Shown here in pieces: positions 22,301 to 34,100 of a DNA stretch of 64,000 nt. The translations under genes were made by a program, and so were the position numbers. This DNA is from Leuctra nigra (lineage: Eukaryota > Arthropoda > Insecta > Plecoptera > Leuctridae). Every line of letters begins with the position of its first letter. Position 1 is the first letter of the stretch. The stretch spans positions 56,507,411-56,571,410 of the forward strand of contig OW203762.1 of the NCBI GenBank assembly GCA_934045905.1. The letters run 5' to 3'. The notes below the pieces were generated by a model that saw only the letters and a program-made list of their open reading frames with translations, searched no databases and had not been told where the DNA came from.

Positions 22301-23830
22301 CTGAAAAATCGTTTTAAACCGTTTTCTCTACAACATAAGGAGTTAAGAAATCAAATCAACGTATCAGGTATAATACAACTACAGTAATTACATTTTTTAG
22401 TTTTAATTGAAAACGCGTACAAACTTTGTGGTTTCAACACTAAAATCATATAAGTCCATGATGAGATCATATTACCAATGATACTTGGAATTTAGCAGCG
22501 AGCCGAGTTGCAAAGTGATAAACAACGCTCATTCAGAAAATGTCACGTACGCAGAATGATTTAATGTGACAGGCGCTCGAGATTGTAAGCGAACCAAAAT
22601 CCCCCCCTTCCACTATAGGTGCTGGAAGTAAGATTTCCACTCCAAAATAATCGAATCTTACTCAGAAGTTTTCTTCGTCATTATGCATCCAATTGATCTG
22701 ATTTTTTGTATGTAGATACCCAAAAGAATGAGCTTTGTTGGTATGTTCTTGAAATATTTTTATTCGCTCTGTGAAAGGCACAATATATTACTGAACATCA
22801 TTGCTTTTTTCTTAAATTTAGGGGTTGTTTTGGGGACTTGGGGATAAAGTTGTGAACGCTATTAAGACAAAATAGCAACACTGAAACATGGGCCATTATT
22901 TCAATATTATTCTGCCGCAAAGAGAACGAAATTATCTCAATTTTTGCGTTTGTAAAATTTAAATTGGTAACACTACCCATTTATAGGCTAAATTAGCACT
23001 TTGAAGAGCCGTCTTAAAAAGTTTGCAAATTATTGACTTTACTAACACTCATTTGAGTGAAAGGAAGACACACATTTGTCTTAAGATGGGCTCCACGTCA
23101 TTAGTGGAGGGGGGGGGGGGGGGAGTAGACAGGAAGTGACATGGGTCAACTCAGCAGGGTGTTGCGCGGCAAGGGTCTTAATAAAAATTATCAACTTTTT
23201 TATTTGAATATTGCTAAAAAAAAAAAAAACTATACCGGTCTATGTTAGAATGATATTAGTGAGTGTTCAAAATTTCAGCTCGATAGGTTGATCGGTGTGA
23301 CCTGGGCGCTGGTCACAAAAAAAAGCAGAGAAAGAGGCATACCGCATAAGAGTCCCGTAGAAACGCTCGCTTAACAAATATATACCCTGCTATGGGTGTG
23401 CATGTGCCTATGGAAAATAATCAGGTCATTAAAATAAAGTTAATGTGAATGAATGAATGAATGAATGAATGAATGAATGAATATTGATGTTTTGGAGTTG
23501 GAATTTCAACCGGGACTCGCATAACCCATAACATAACCGCATAACCCCCTCCCTCCCCCCCCCCCCCCCCCGCCCACCGGGACTCTACAACAACCAACCC
23601 CCCCACCCACATTGTTTTCGGCGGTTTTTGAAGTGTGTAAAAGTTTGTCCCGTTTTTCATCAGCCCTGCTAAAATGTCCGAAATCAATTCTGATATTCTT
23701 ATTGAATTATAATGTCATGTTTTCTGTTTCCAGAGAAATGTTAATAATGGAAGATCTGCAGGTTGAGTCGTCTGCACTGATTATTTCCGAGGAGAAACCA
23801 AACCAATTGAAGACGTCAGCATGTTGCTGA
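2654..23830 (+). CDS. RASEF: Ras and EF-hand domain protein (RASEF/Rab45-like), 12 coding exons
   Basis: Coding exons by reading: 2654-2991, 10258-10410, 11194-11568, 11734-11802, 11971-12075, 12152-12261, 12339-12433, 13747-14077 (alternative starts 13831 or 13915), 14699-14770, 14919-15043, 16878-17080, 23734-23830; all have GT-AG sites and joining phases agree. The product is 634-690 aa depending on the exon 8 start. Exon 1 holds two canonical EF-hand loops (residues 14-25 and 48-59, D/S/K/E and D/D/K/D at Ca2+ positions). Exons 2-5 are coiled coil. Exon 8 onward is a Rab-type GTPase: GDAAVGKS (G1), WDTAG/QE (G3, split by an intron), NKVD (G4), ETSS (G5). The last exon ends in SACC, a geranylgeranylation signal, so a membrane-traffic role is expected. 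Readthrough after exon 11 would instead stop at 17096 without the cysteines. Two of its splice junctions are tandemly duplicated. The family call is secure; the exact isoform structure is inferred. Confidence 0.9.
2950..8937 (+). repeat. 63-bp tandem array, about 95 units, across the exon 1 donor
   Basis: Units begin near CTCGGCGAGGTCTTGCCGG and include the exon 1 end and donor ACCACGAG|GTGGGTGG. About 35-40 nt of each unit match exon and about 25 nt match intron start. Units differ by few point changes (for example GGCC for GACC, TTGGTC for TTGCTC). The variant pattern at 3391-3611 recurs at 5848-6068, exactly 39 units later, so blocks of units were duplicated. Because 63 is divisible by three and no stop falls in three frames, ORFs of about 2,000 codons appear on both strands; they are artefacts of periodicity. 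Most likely exon 1 ends at the first donor (2991) and the rest is intronic. Confidence 0.95.
8938..9620. other. Intron 1 sequence, nothing recognised
   Basis: AT-rich intronic DNA after the 63-bp array ends at TTGGTC|TATACAAG. No feature could be supported. Confidence 0.5.
9626..9750. mobile_element. Short TIR element (MITE), GGCCTATTC family
   Basis: Ends GGCCTATTCGAGAAC and GTTCTAGAATAGGGCC are inverted relative to each other. The centre contains AAGGATTAACATTG, also present in the MITE at 61255-61348, and the ends resemble the element at 52011-52150. Non-coding. Confidence 0.5.
9955..10035 (-). mobile_element. tRNA-like sequence, possible SINE fragment
   Basis: On the minus strand the segment reads GGGTTCGAGCCCCGG, a perfect pol III B-box with the paired T-arm of a tRNA. 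No convincing A-box or full cloverleaf was found upstream, so a tRNA-derived SINE fragment fits better than a functional tRNA. Confidence 0.35.
10470..11030. repeat. GC-rich dispersed repeat in RASEF intron 2
   Basis: Starts with GATTAGATTAGATTA, has an 18-bp G run at about 10568, then a GC-rich body and a segment GACCTCACCACTGACCTGTC with a downstream CCCACCACCGCGATAAGG. The composition differs strongly from flanking DNA and suggests the 3' part of a retroelement, but I cannot assign the family. Confidence 0.4.
12600..13432. mobile_element. Long-TIR mariner-like MITE, ~830 bp
   Basis: Begins TA-CCGGGTGGCCCAAAAA with ACGTC next and ends GACGTTTATTTTGGGCC then ACACGGTT-TA. The two arms remain inversely similar for several hundred bp (for example the block ACAGCTGTTCGAATTTGGTT versus its complement near 13265). 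The CCGGGTGGCCCAAAA terminus and TA flanks fit a Tc1/mariner non-autonomous element. No transposase frame is present. Lies in RASEF intron 7. Confidence 0.75.
13723..13972 (+). repeat. 84-bp triplication across the exon 8 acceptor
   Basis: Three near-identical 84-bp units start at 13723, 13807 and 13891. Each carries the acceptor TCGCATGCTTCCAG followed by exon sequence GTGGATGAAATGGACTCG. The unit is 28 codons and stays open across unit borders in the gene frame. Splicing to 13747, 13831 or 13915 would give proteins with two, one or no extra 28-residue inserts just before the GTPase domain. Confidence 0.9.
14140..14660. other. RASEF intron 8 with poly-G tracts
   Basis: Two long G runs (about 14174 and 14521) flank AT-rich sequence. 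The stretch AGGGGGGG...GGGGCCCCCTCC resembles the G-run modules of the hAT-like elements elsewhere, but no clear ends were found. Confidence 0.35.
15238..15505 (+). repeat. Dispersed repeat, inverted partner at 61398-61655
   Basis: Starts GAGCGGTCGCTCCA and contains AGCCAAGTCGTAC and AATTTCGAGCTATGGCCCA-like sequence; the reverse complement of 61398-61655 matches it along its length, including the CTAGAGGGCCG end. Both copies are non-coding. Located in RASEF intron 10. Confidence 0.65.
16131..16528. mobile_element. 398-bp long inverted repeat
   Basis: Arms of about 150 bp running from TCCCCATAAAA at the left to TTTTATGGGGA at the right are nearly perfect complements; the left arm has a short insertion (ATGAGCCAAGTCACAA region). 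The loop carries an (AT)n tract (16323-16347). The structure is that of a fold-back MITE. It would form a long hairpin in the RASEF pre-mRNA (intron 10). Confidence 0.8.
17105..17536. mobile_element. hAT-like MITE, CAGGCGCGTAGGAA termini
   Basis: Begins CAGGCGCGTAGGAAGG and ends TTCCTACGCGCCTG. The ends match the element at 56208-56528. No exact 8-bp target duplication survives here. The inside has several degenerate copies of a unit with CGCCCTGCGGGGC, G/C runs and a GGGGGCTTCGCTCCCC hairpin. It starts 24 bp after RASEF exon 11. Confidence 0.7.
17560..18580. repeat. Dispersed repeat debris in RASEF intron 11
   Basis: Contains CTAGGAAAACGCTC with GCGTTGATAAGCGAGCAC (also near 30600, and in part at 18250 and 21310) and the AATTTCAGCACTATC...ACGCTCGCTCGCTCAA signature near 18420-18550. 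These are fragments of a common non-coding repeat family. No gene is seen. Confidence 0.45.
18582..19145 (-). mobile_element. tRNA-type SINE interrupted by a TATCTAGATA-rich insert
   Basis: On the minus strand 19145-19070 reads like a tRNA 5' half with an A-box (GATAGCTCATTGGGTTGAGC), and 18630-18610 carries a B-box-like GGTTTAAGTCCCGG. Between them is about 430 bp dense in the palindrome TATCTAGATA and its half sites. Normal A-to-B-box spacing is about 35-50 bp, so the insert seems to have split a SINE. The insert family is not recognised. Confidence 0.4.
19552..20196. mobile_element. TIR element, TTCCGCTCGATTGGAGT ends, 645 bp
   Basis: Left end TTCCGCTCGATTGGAGT and right end ACTCCAATCGAGCGGAA are perfect inverted repeats of 17 bp, followed by further inverse similarity (AAATTGATTTTT versus AAAAATTAATTT, and GGTGGCCATCTTG versus its complement). 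AT-rich and non-coding. Target duplication unclear. Confidence 0.7.
20579..20705. mobile_element. Short MITE with GGGTTCACA ends
   Basis: GGGTTCACATTA at the left and TAATTACTGTGTGAACCC-like sequence at the right form terminal inverted repeats around 127 bp. Non-coding. Confidence 0.5.
20796..21300. repeat. Fragment with GTGGCGTAACT terminus and poly-C
   Basis: AGTGGCGTAACTTCAG followed by a C run resembles the left terminus of the CAGTGGCGT hAT-like elements (see 34621 and 40906). No matching right end was located, so it is probably truncated. Confidence 0.4.
21530..21980. repeat. Dispersed repeat, copy 2, with a MITE insertion
   Basis: Matches 1-235 on both sides of the MITE at 21559-21774. 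This pair gives a filled/empty site comparison for that MITE. Confidence 0.7.
21559..21774. mobile_element. MITE family A, GGTACACTCAACAAAT ends
   Basis: Left GGTACACTCAACAAAT then GATAAAACGGTATTTG, right CAAATACCGTTTTATGATTT then GTTGGGTATACC: terminal inverted repeats of about 33 bp. A second copy is at 52525-52920. The insertion is absent from the related repeat at position 1-235. Confidence 0.75.
22000..23100. other. Intron 11 DNA with a long poly-C tract
   Basis: Contains a run of over 20 C near 22266 and a poly-G near 23109. Otherwise AT-rich and without recognisable genes or clear element ends. Confidence 0.4.
23447..23482. repeat. (GAAT)n microsatellite
   Basis: About nine uninterrupted copies of GAAT, intronic in the RASEF-like gene, followed by a poly-C tract at 23558. 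Confidence 0.9.
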
Positions 23831-23898
23831 TAGTGAGTGATGCAAGGAATTGTTTTTCGTTATTGGTGTTATGTTTTAAATTCGGGTGTGAATATTTA

Positions 23899-23904
23899 AA
23901 TAAA
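23899..23904 (+). terminator. Poly(A) signal of the RASEF-like gene
   Basis: AATAAA 69 bp after the TGA that follows the SACC C-terminus. Confidence 0.6.
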
Positions 23905-24269
23905 AAATGAAAATACGATTGTAATTATATTTGCATCGATTTATTCCTCAGTTTATGTAGGTACCACCAGAGTGCGTTCCGAAAAATACCAAAATTGTCT
24001 TATAGCAGCGTCAGTGAATCGTCAGTTATGTTAGATAGAATGATGGTGGAGGTGCCGTGCCAGTAGGTATATAATTGCATTTTGATTTGTATTTTGCATT
24101 TTGATTTTGATGCGCCATTGATTTGTTGGGCGAGAAAACAGACGTCACGTTATTGACAATGACTCGAGCTTCTAAATAATAAATTTCTCACTATGAATTA
24201 AAATCTAGAATGAAATGGAATACACAATCAACTGACGTGATTTGTCGAGTTGGCGGTAAATTGATGTTA

Positions 24270-24434
24270 TTTGGCGGCAAAACGAGGTACTGGCGGAAGC
24301 ATATAGATGGCGGTGAGGACCCACTGCTGCCACTTCTGATGTTTCCCGCCTTTTCCGTGTCACGAGACACCATCTGCCACTGCCGCTGCCGCCGCCGCGC
24401 CGCCATCACTCATCAATCTCCTTCCATTTGGCGG
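24270..24434 (+). promoter_or_regulatory. E2F-like sites in the PCNA promoter
   Basis: TTTGGCGG occurs at 24270-24277 and again at 24427-24434, with further TGGCGG cores at about 24251, 24291 and 24308. E2F binds TTTSSCGC-type sites, and PCNA is a classical E2F target in animals. The match to the consensus is one base short, so the function is inferred from motif plus gene identity. Confidence 0.45.
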
Positions 24435-24529
24435 TATTCGGTGTTGATTCGGTGATCGGTTGTTTTGGGTGTCGTGTAGTCTGAACGTATATCGTTAATT
24501 TGTGTAGTTTTTCTTACTAATTGTTGTAA

Positions 24530-27779
<3,250 letters not shown>

Positions 27780-27929
27780 ACTTTGCTCAACGTCGGAAGT
27801 TAAGGGCATCCCGTTAAGTATTTGCATGGCTTATTGATTGCGATGTAAACCATCTGGCTCATTGTAGTCTTAGGTACAAAGTGTAATTTGGATCTGTACT
27901 AATGTGGCATATCGACATAGGTATGAAAC

Positions 27930-27935
27930 AATAAA
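27930..27935 (+). terminator. PCNA poly(A) signal
   Basis: AATAAA about 150 bp after the PCNA stop codon. Confidence 0.65.
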
Positions 27936-27976
27936 TAACACAATTCTTTTTTATTCTAAAATATGGAAGTATATCT

Positions 27977-27982
27977 TTTATT
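27977..27982 (-). terminator. ASPG poly(A) signal
   Basis: AATAAA on the minus strand about 210 bp after the ASPG stop codon. It is less than 50 bp from the opposing PCNA signal, so the two 3' ends meet or overlap. Confidence 0.55.
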
Positions 27983-28192
27983 TTCCTTGGATAATCATTC
28001 ACCTTCATCTGTTTATCTACGTACAAATCTATTAAGATTCTCATGTATAAATGCACAGAGCTAGGTAATATCCATCCCACACGGAGGATGGAACGTTGGG
28101 TCTAAAGCCGGTCGATTACAGGAACCTGAGATCCGATGAATGAGGGATGTGTTGTGATACAAGTAATGCGTAGTGTAATAGTTGTGGACAAA

Positions 28193-31100
28193 CTAGAGCT
28201 CATTTGCTGCGCCTTCAATGAGATTTAAGACTTCAATGTAATTCATCATGCGAGCGATGTCTGCTGCCGTCTCCCCTCGCATGTTCTTCACTTCTACGTC
28301 GATATTGTTTGTGCTCACGAGAAACTTAACGCACTCGATTCTTCGATGTAAAGCCGCCTACAACATACATTTTCTTATACGAATGACATTTTGTATGTAC
28401 ATTACATACACACACATCTAGAAGTAAGCAGGGTTAATCCTTTGGAGATTCCTAATCCAAGCAAAGGGAAATTGGACTTGCACAGAACTGCACATGATAT
28501 ATACATGGCATCACCTTTGAATATTTATTCCTTACGTAAGGAATAAATATTCAAAGGTGATGCCATGATATACACATGGCATCACCTTTGAATATTTATT
28601 CCCTACGTAAGGAATAAATATTCAAAGGCGTCACACTCGTTCATTGAATATAGCTTTTATCCATGTTGCCAATGGAGATAGATTTCCTCCGTATGTGTCT
28701 CCTGACTGATGTACCCAATACAAGAGTGTGTCTCGTTAGACCGACTCCACTCACCATGTGCAGGGCCGTGTTGCCAATGGAGATAGATTTCCTCCGTATG
28801 TGTCTCCTGACTGATGTACCCAATACAAGAGTGTGTCTCGTTAGACCGACTCCACTCACCATGTGCAGGGCCGTGTTGCCAATGGAGATAGATTTCCTCC
28901 GTATGTGTCTCCTGACTGATGTACCCAATACAAGAGTGTGTCTCGTTAGACCGACTCCACTCACCATGTGCAGGGCCGTGTTGCCGCTAATGTCTTGCTG
29001 GTTGAGGTCTGCTTTAGCGAGATGATACGAGCGCAGTCGCTTGTTGTGGCCTCGAGACGATGCACTGCAATTGAACATTCACTCGCTCGTTACCTCCGCA
29101 CACCCATCGGCTCTACTTGCACATGATTTGGACAATAACCTCACCTGCACAGTTTCTCCCCAAGTTGAGTCAAGCTGCCGGTGATGTGAGCCCCACATTC
29201 AATCATCACCTCGATGACACTATGATGATCAAACTCAATTGCGTTCTGGAGCGGTGTATTATCAAATCTGTCGAAGAAGCAATGTCGCTTTGATTATTGC
29301 CATAAATTATAATACATGAATTAAGGCCCCATATTACAATCACTTGATTAGTAGGTATTGTAATGAATTCCTGGACCAATATCTTTTGGGCGATCCAGAG
29401 TGATTGCATATTATGTAGAATGATAAGCTACCAACTTCCTATAAGAAGCTATCTAAAAGCAAATCTGTTCCATCAACGATACTAAATTTAGGGTTGAGTA
29501 AAGCACAGTGATTTTTACAAACTCAAGTTACGCAAGTGTAGATTGAAAAAATATACCCACCTACTGGTATAACACTAAAAAAATTGAAATGATATTACCT
29601 AATTTAGTTGCATAAATATTCATCCAAAACAAAATACTTAGGTACATGTATTGAATAATAATATGATATAATTTATAATACATTTTGGGAGATAGTCTGC
29701 TAGGTATTTAAAGATGAGCAAAATTACAGAAATATAGAAAAACAAATACCTACAGGTTACAAGAGAATTTCAGTTTTTAACTTTCTAGTCCATTTTTCAA
29801 AATAGTTCATTACGGTACACTTAGATATGGCACATTCTTGGTTTGTTTTTTGTGTGTTTTTGCATGCATGCCCAGGTAACGCCATTCAACCAATTGATCT
29901 GAAATTTTGCATGCACACACACACGTGACACTAATAATGCCATAAGAGCGGCAAGAGGATAGTGATTGAACGAGATCCTGAGATTGGTGGAAAATTGATT
30001 GTTGTCTGACTGATCAAGACATAATTCTCACTCTCCTTTGACACTTTCAGTCAGATAATCTATCTATTTTCAAGGTCTATTAAATTAATAGGTAAACAAC
30101 TTTTACACAAATATTAATAGGTACACATAAAATACGAAGGCTTGCTTATCAAAGCATTACACTGATCCTATTGTGACTGGAAAAAGCTTTAATCTTGAGA
30201 ATAGGAAGTAGGCTGAGTGGGCACCTGTCTTTCATGTGTACGCTGGCTCCGTGCAGCAGCAAATGCTCGACGACTTTGAGTTTCCCTTCGCAGCAAGCAA
30301 CATGCAGCGGAGTGCGGTAGTCCGAGTTGTAGGCCGATAAGTCTGCTCCCTGTCGAACCAGAAGCAAATCATACTCAAGTTGAATGGGATTTAAGGGTTA
30401 TATTTCATTAGAAGTGAGATAATTAAAATTATACTAAACCATAGTCATAGTATTATTAGTAGCCAAATACCGTACTTATACCTATTGTATGAGAGAGTTA
30501 CTTTGCTTTGTTTATAAAACCCGAACTTTACTTGAGCAAACCTCTTTGGAAGATTCTTTTATTTAATACCCGACGATTAGGTACTTATTATTAGTAGACT
30601 AGGAAAACGCTCTGTGAAACGCGTTGATGAGCGAGCACGGATACGCGCAACACCTCGAACCGAAATTCTGCGTCTATCAAAAATACATTAAAAGCCAATT
30701 TCTTAAATTTTTCACAGACTTGTTTAAAAATCTCCAAATATCACTCAAATATTAGTCCCAATAACCATGTAAAGTTTTAAGTTGATTGATTGAACCTTTA
30801 TAATTGAACTACGTTCCCAGTAAATATTCAAAAATCACAGAATCTCTTTCAAAAAATATACCTGGGACCACTCATACGATATTAGTGTGTGTACACAATA
30901 TCAGATCGATCTGTTGAACGGTCATTATTAGTTTCATATGCATTTAAAAGTTTTTGCTCAACTACCTTGGATTAGAACTGAAGAGTCAAAGTAGCCGTGA
31001 TCAACATTTTCGAGAAATTTGACAGCCAACACGCAAAATGTCCGTAAAATGTCAATTACTTTTGGATTTAAACACAGAATAGTCTGAAAGTAGTCAAAAA

Positions 31101-34100
31101 TACAGATTATGTTGGTCCCAATGACCATGCAACGTTTTAAGTTGATCGGTGATACGGTTCTAGTTTAAATTTCAAAAAACACTAAATAATTTTTTAAATT
31201 ATAACCAATGAGGGGATTTGGATGAAATTTTCTTTGATTGGGCAAAATGTTGGTCGTAATGACTTATCAAAATTTCAAATTGAACGGGCCAACCAATCGA
31301 AAGATAATATTTTTTAAATTTGAACCAATCACAGGATCCCTTTCAAAAACGATCCCAGAGACCGCATAGATTACGTTAGTACGTGTGCAAAATTTCAGAT
31401 CGATTGGTTGTGCGGTTTGACCTCGGCAGTGCAGACAAAAAAAAAACGCACACAGAGAAAGTGCCATAAGAGTACCGTGGTGACGCTCGCTAAGCTTGCT
31501 CAATTATTAGAAAACACATTTTATTATATTTTTTTATTAGACTAAAAATTAGTTAAAAATAATGCTTCAGTAATGAGTGGTTTTGCAAAAGGAATTATAA
31601 ATATTCATACTCATAGGTCCAAAATTATGTCTGATGTTTTTGGGTTTGATGCAAAACCAAAAAATAATTTTTTAAATTCACAATTTAAATGAGCAGACAA
31701 AAGTGTTAATAACTTGCTCAAGTGAGTGTAAGTTGTGTGTAAGAGCAAGTGAGTGCAAGCTGATCTTACTTGATCCGTGTAGAAGGTCAGCTTGTCTAGA
31801 TTGGCTGACGCTACCGTGGAGCACAATATGGCCGGATACAATATCTCATTGAGTGACTGGATCTCTTGAGCCGATGAGATGTTGAGACATTGAGCCACGG
31901 CATCGACCAAGTCCCAAGCATCGTCTTTCTTGCTCTCGAGGCTCAGTTCGCCGCGCAAGTTACTTTGCATCATCTAGAAGACACAATGTACATGCATTAA
32001 CTGCCACAAATATGACAAGAAATGTAGTGTACTCTTGAGAGAAATGATTTGTAAGTTATACCTCGTGTTTAGTTGCCAGGTCCCAGGAAGTCTTTGAGAG
32101 AACGTAGGACAGTTTTGTGAGCGCTGCTTCTGGTGTCATGTCTCCGCCTGTAGTCACTCCAATGTCACTCAACGTCTGATGAACAAACAAAATCAATATC
32201 ATTTGCCCTCTTGACAGTGGCTCAGCATTTGCTATCATTTCATTGACAACTTACAACATGGTCAACAATTTTAAATCTAAATTCTTCTATCAGTATGCTT
32301 TGATTTCAATCGCTTTATATTAGTAATAGCTGTCATCAAAGAATAGGATCAATTTTAACTTGAACGTTCTTTGTTCACCATTGCAATATTTTATCAGCAA
32401 AAGGAGAACCTTCATCCTTGTATTACAATGAATATAAACTACTCACTTTTCCAGTCTCATACAGTGTAGCACTCACACCTCCTTGAGTACATTGAGTACA
32501 GTTGACAATTAGTACGCCCCTGTTGATTGCGCTTCGTAATTCATCAATCAAGTCTTCTCGATTACTTGGAATGTTTCCTGCGCCGTAAGTCTGCAGTACG
32601 ACACCTTCGATTGGTGGCTGCAGGAAAGCCTTCACCTGGAGAAGTCCAGTAGAATATCTTTGAATGAGCAGAAGTCGTCGGGAGTAAAATGTACTTTATT
32701 TTGATTGAAATATCTTTACCGTAGCTGTCGTTATGCTTGGAAAGAGACGAAGAAGACCGACATTGTTATTCAGACTCGAGTGAACACGGAACTTTTCTAT
32801 GTGAATGGGATGGAATATTGCTTTGTAGTCAACTAAAACAGAAAACACGTGATTTACGAATGTAATTGACTGTTGTATTGATTATTAAAATGATTAATTA
32901 TTGCAAAGATACCTTCAACTTCCAAGCCCAGAGTGACTAATGGCGGCATGTTAAGTGAATTGAAAGCATTAAAGTTGTTGGAACTTATTTTTGTAGTTCG
33001 GTTGCCACGGAAGAGTTTGTTTCCAAAGAACACTGTGACTTCTGGTACGTTGTAGTTGCCAGCTATGATCAGGGCCCCCAAGAAGTTGTCTCTCCCATCA
33101 GTTCGAGCTTCAAATATCGGAATCTGTGACAACGGGGAGTAAATTAAATCTTGCGCATGTCCAGTTGTATATATAGCAAGGGGTGTACAAGTGGTCGGCA
33201 GCACATGGCGCCACCAATACGTGGGTGCCAAAATTACAAGTTTTACGTCTTATGTAAATTTCCTGAATTTGACCTATTTTAGATACATTTTTTTTAATAT
33301 GAAACAATATTCTAAAATGATTTACTAATTAGGTATTTGTAGTATATTAATTATTTTTAGATATTGTCGCAGCAATGCCTTAATTCATTCGGTGATTAGT
33401 GAGTGAAGAGACCTAATTTCTCCATGTATTAAAAAACCCCAAAATGCCCTGTAGAGCATGCTGGTGTATGCGGTTTCTGGGAACTTCTGGTGAGGAAGGG
33501 GGGGGGGGGGGGGGGGTATTGCCTTGCAAGGAGCGCCCATAGTGATAGTGCCAGTAATGCATGTGATGAGTAGCTACTACCTGTGAGCCGGTGAGTACAA
33601 CAGGTTTGCCCAGATTCTCCAGCATGAAAGACAACGCAGATGCAGTGTAAGCCAGAGTGTCAGTGCCGTGGAGGACCACAAAGCCATCGAAATCCATGTA
33701 AGATTGCTGAAATCAATTTCAAGAAATTAGTTAATGTATCAAGTTTCATTGTTAACAATTCAATTCATAAACTGATAACATAGAAACAAACAAACATAAA
33801 CACAGATTATCTTGGCAATAAATAAATGATAAATCCATCTATCATAATCAGTAAATACCTCATCTCACTCATAATGTATGAAGTAGGTAGGTACCTATGC
33901 AATTAAATACTAAACATTGTTGGAGATATTGTTTATAATACATCTGAGTAAGTTGAACTCGACAAAATATATGGGTATACTACATGAAATACGAGAATTT
34001 GAGATATCATCTTGTGAAAATAATATGCGAATACAAAATTTTAGATTCCAGACCTATTTGAAACATGTGTAGAACAAAGGACCATCTCTATTATGCAAGT

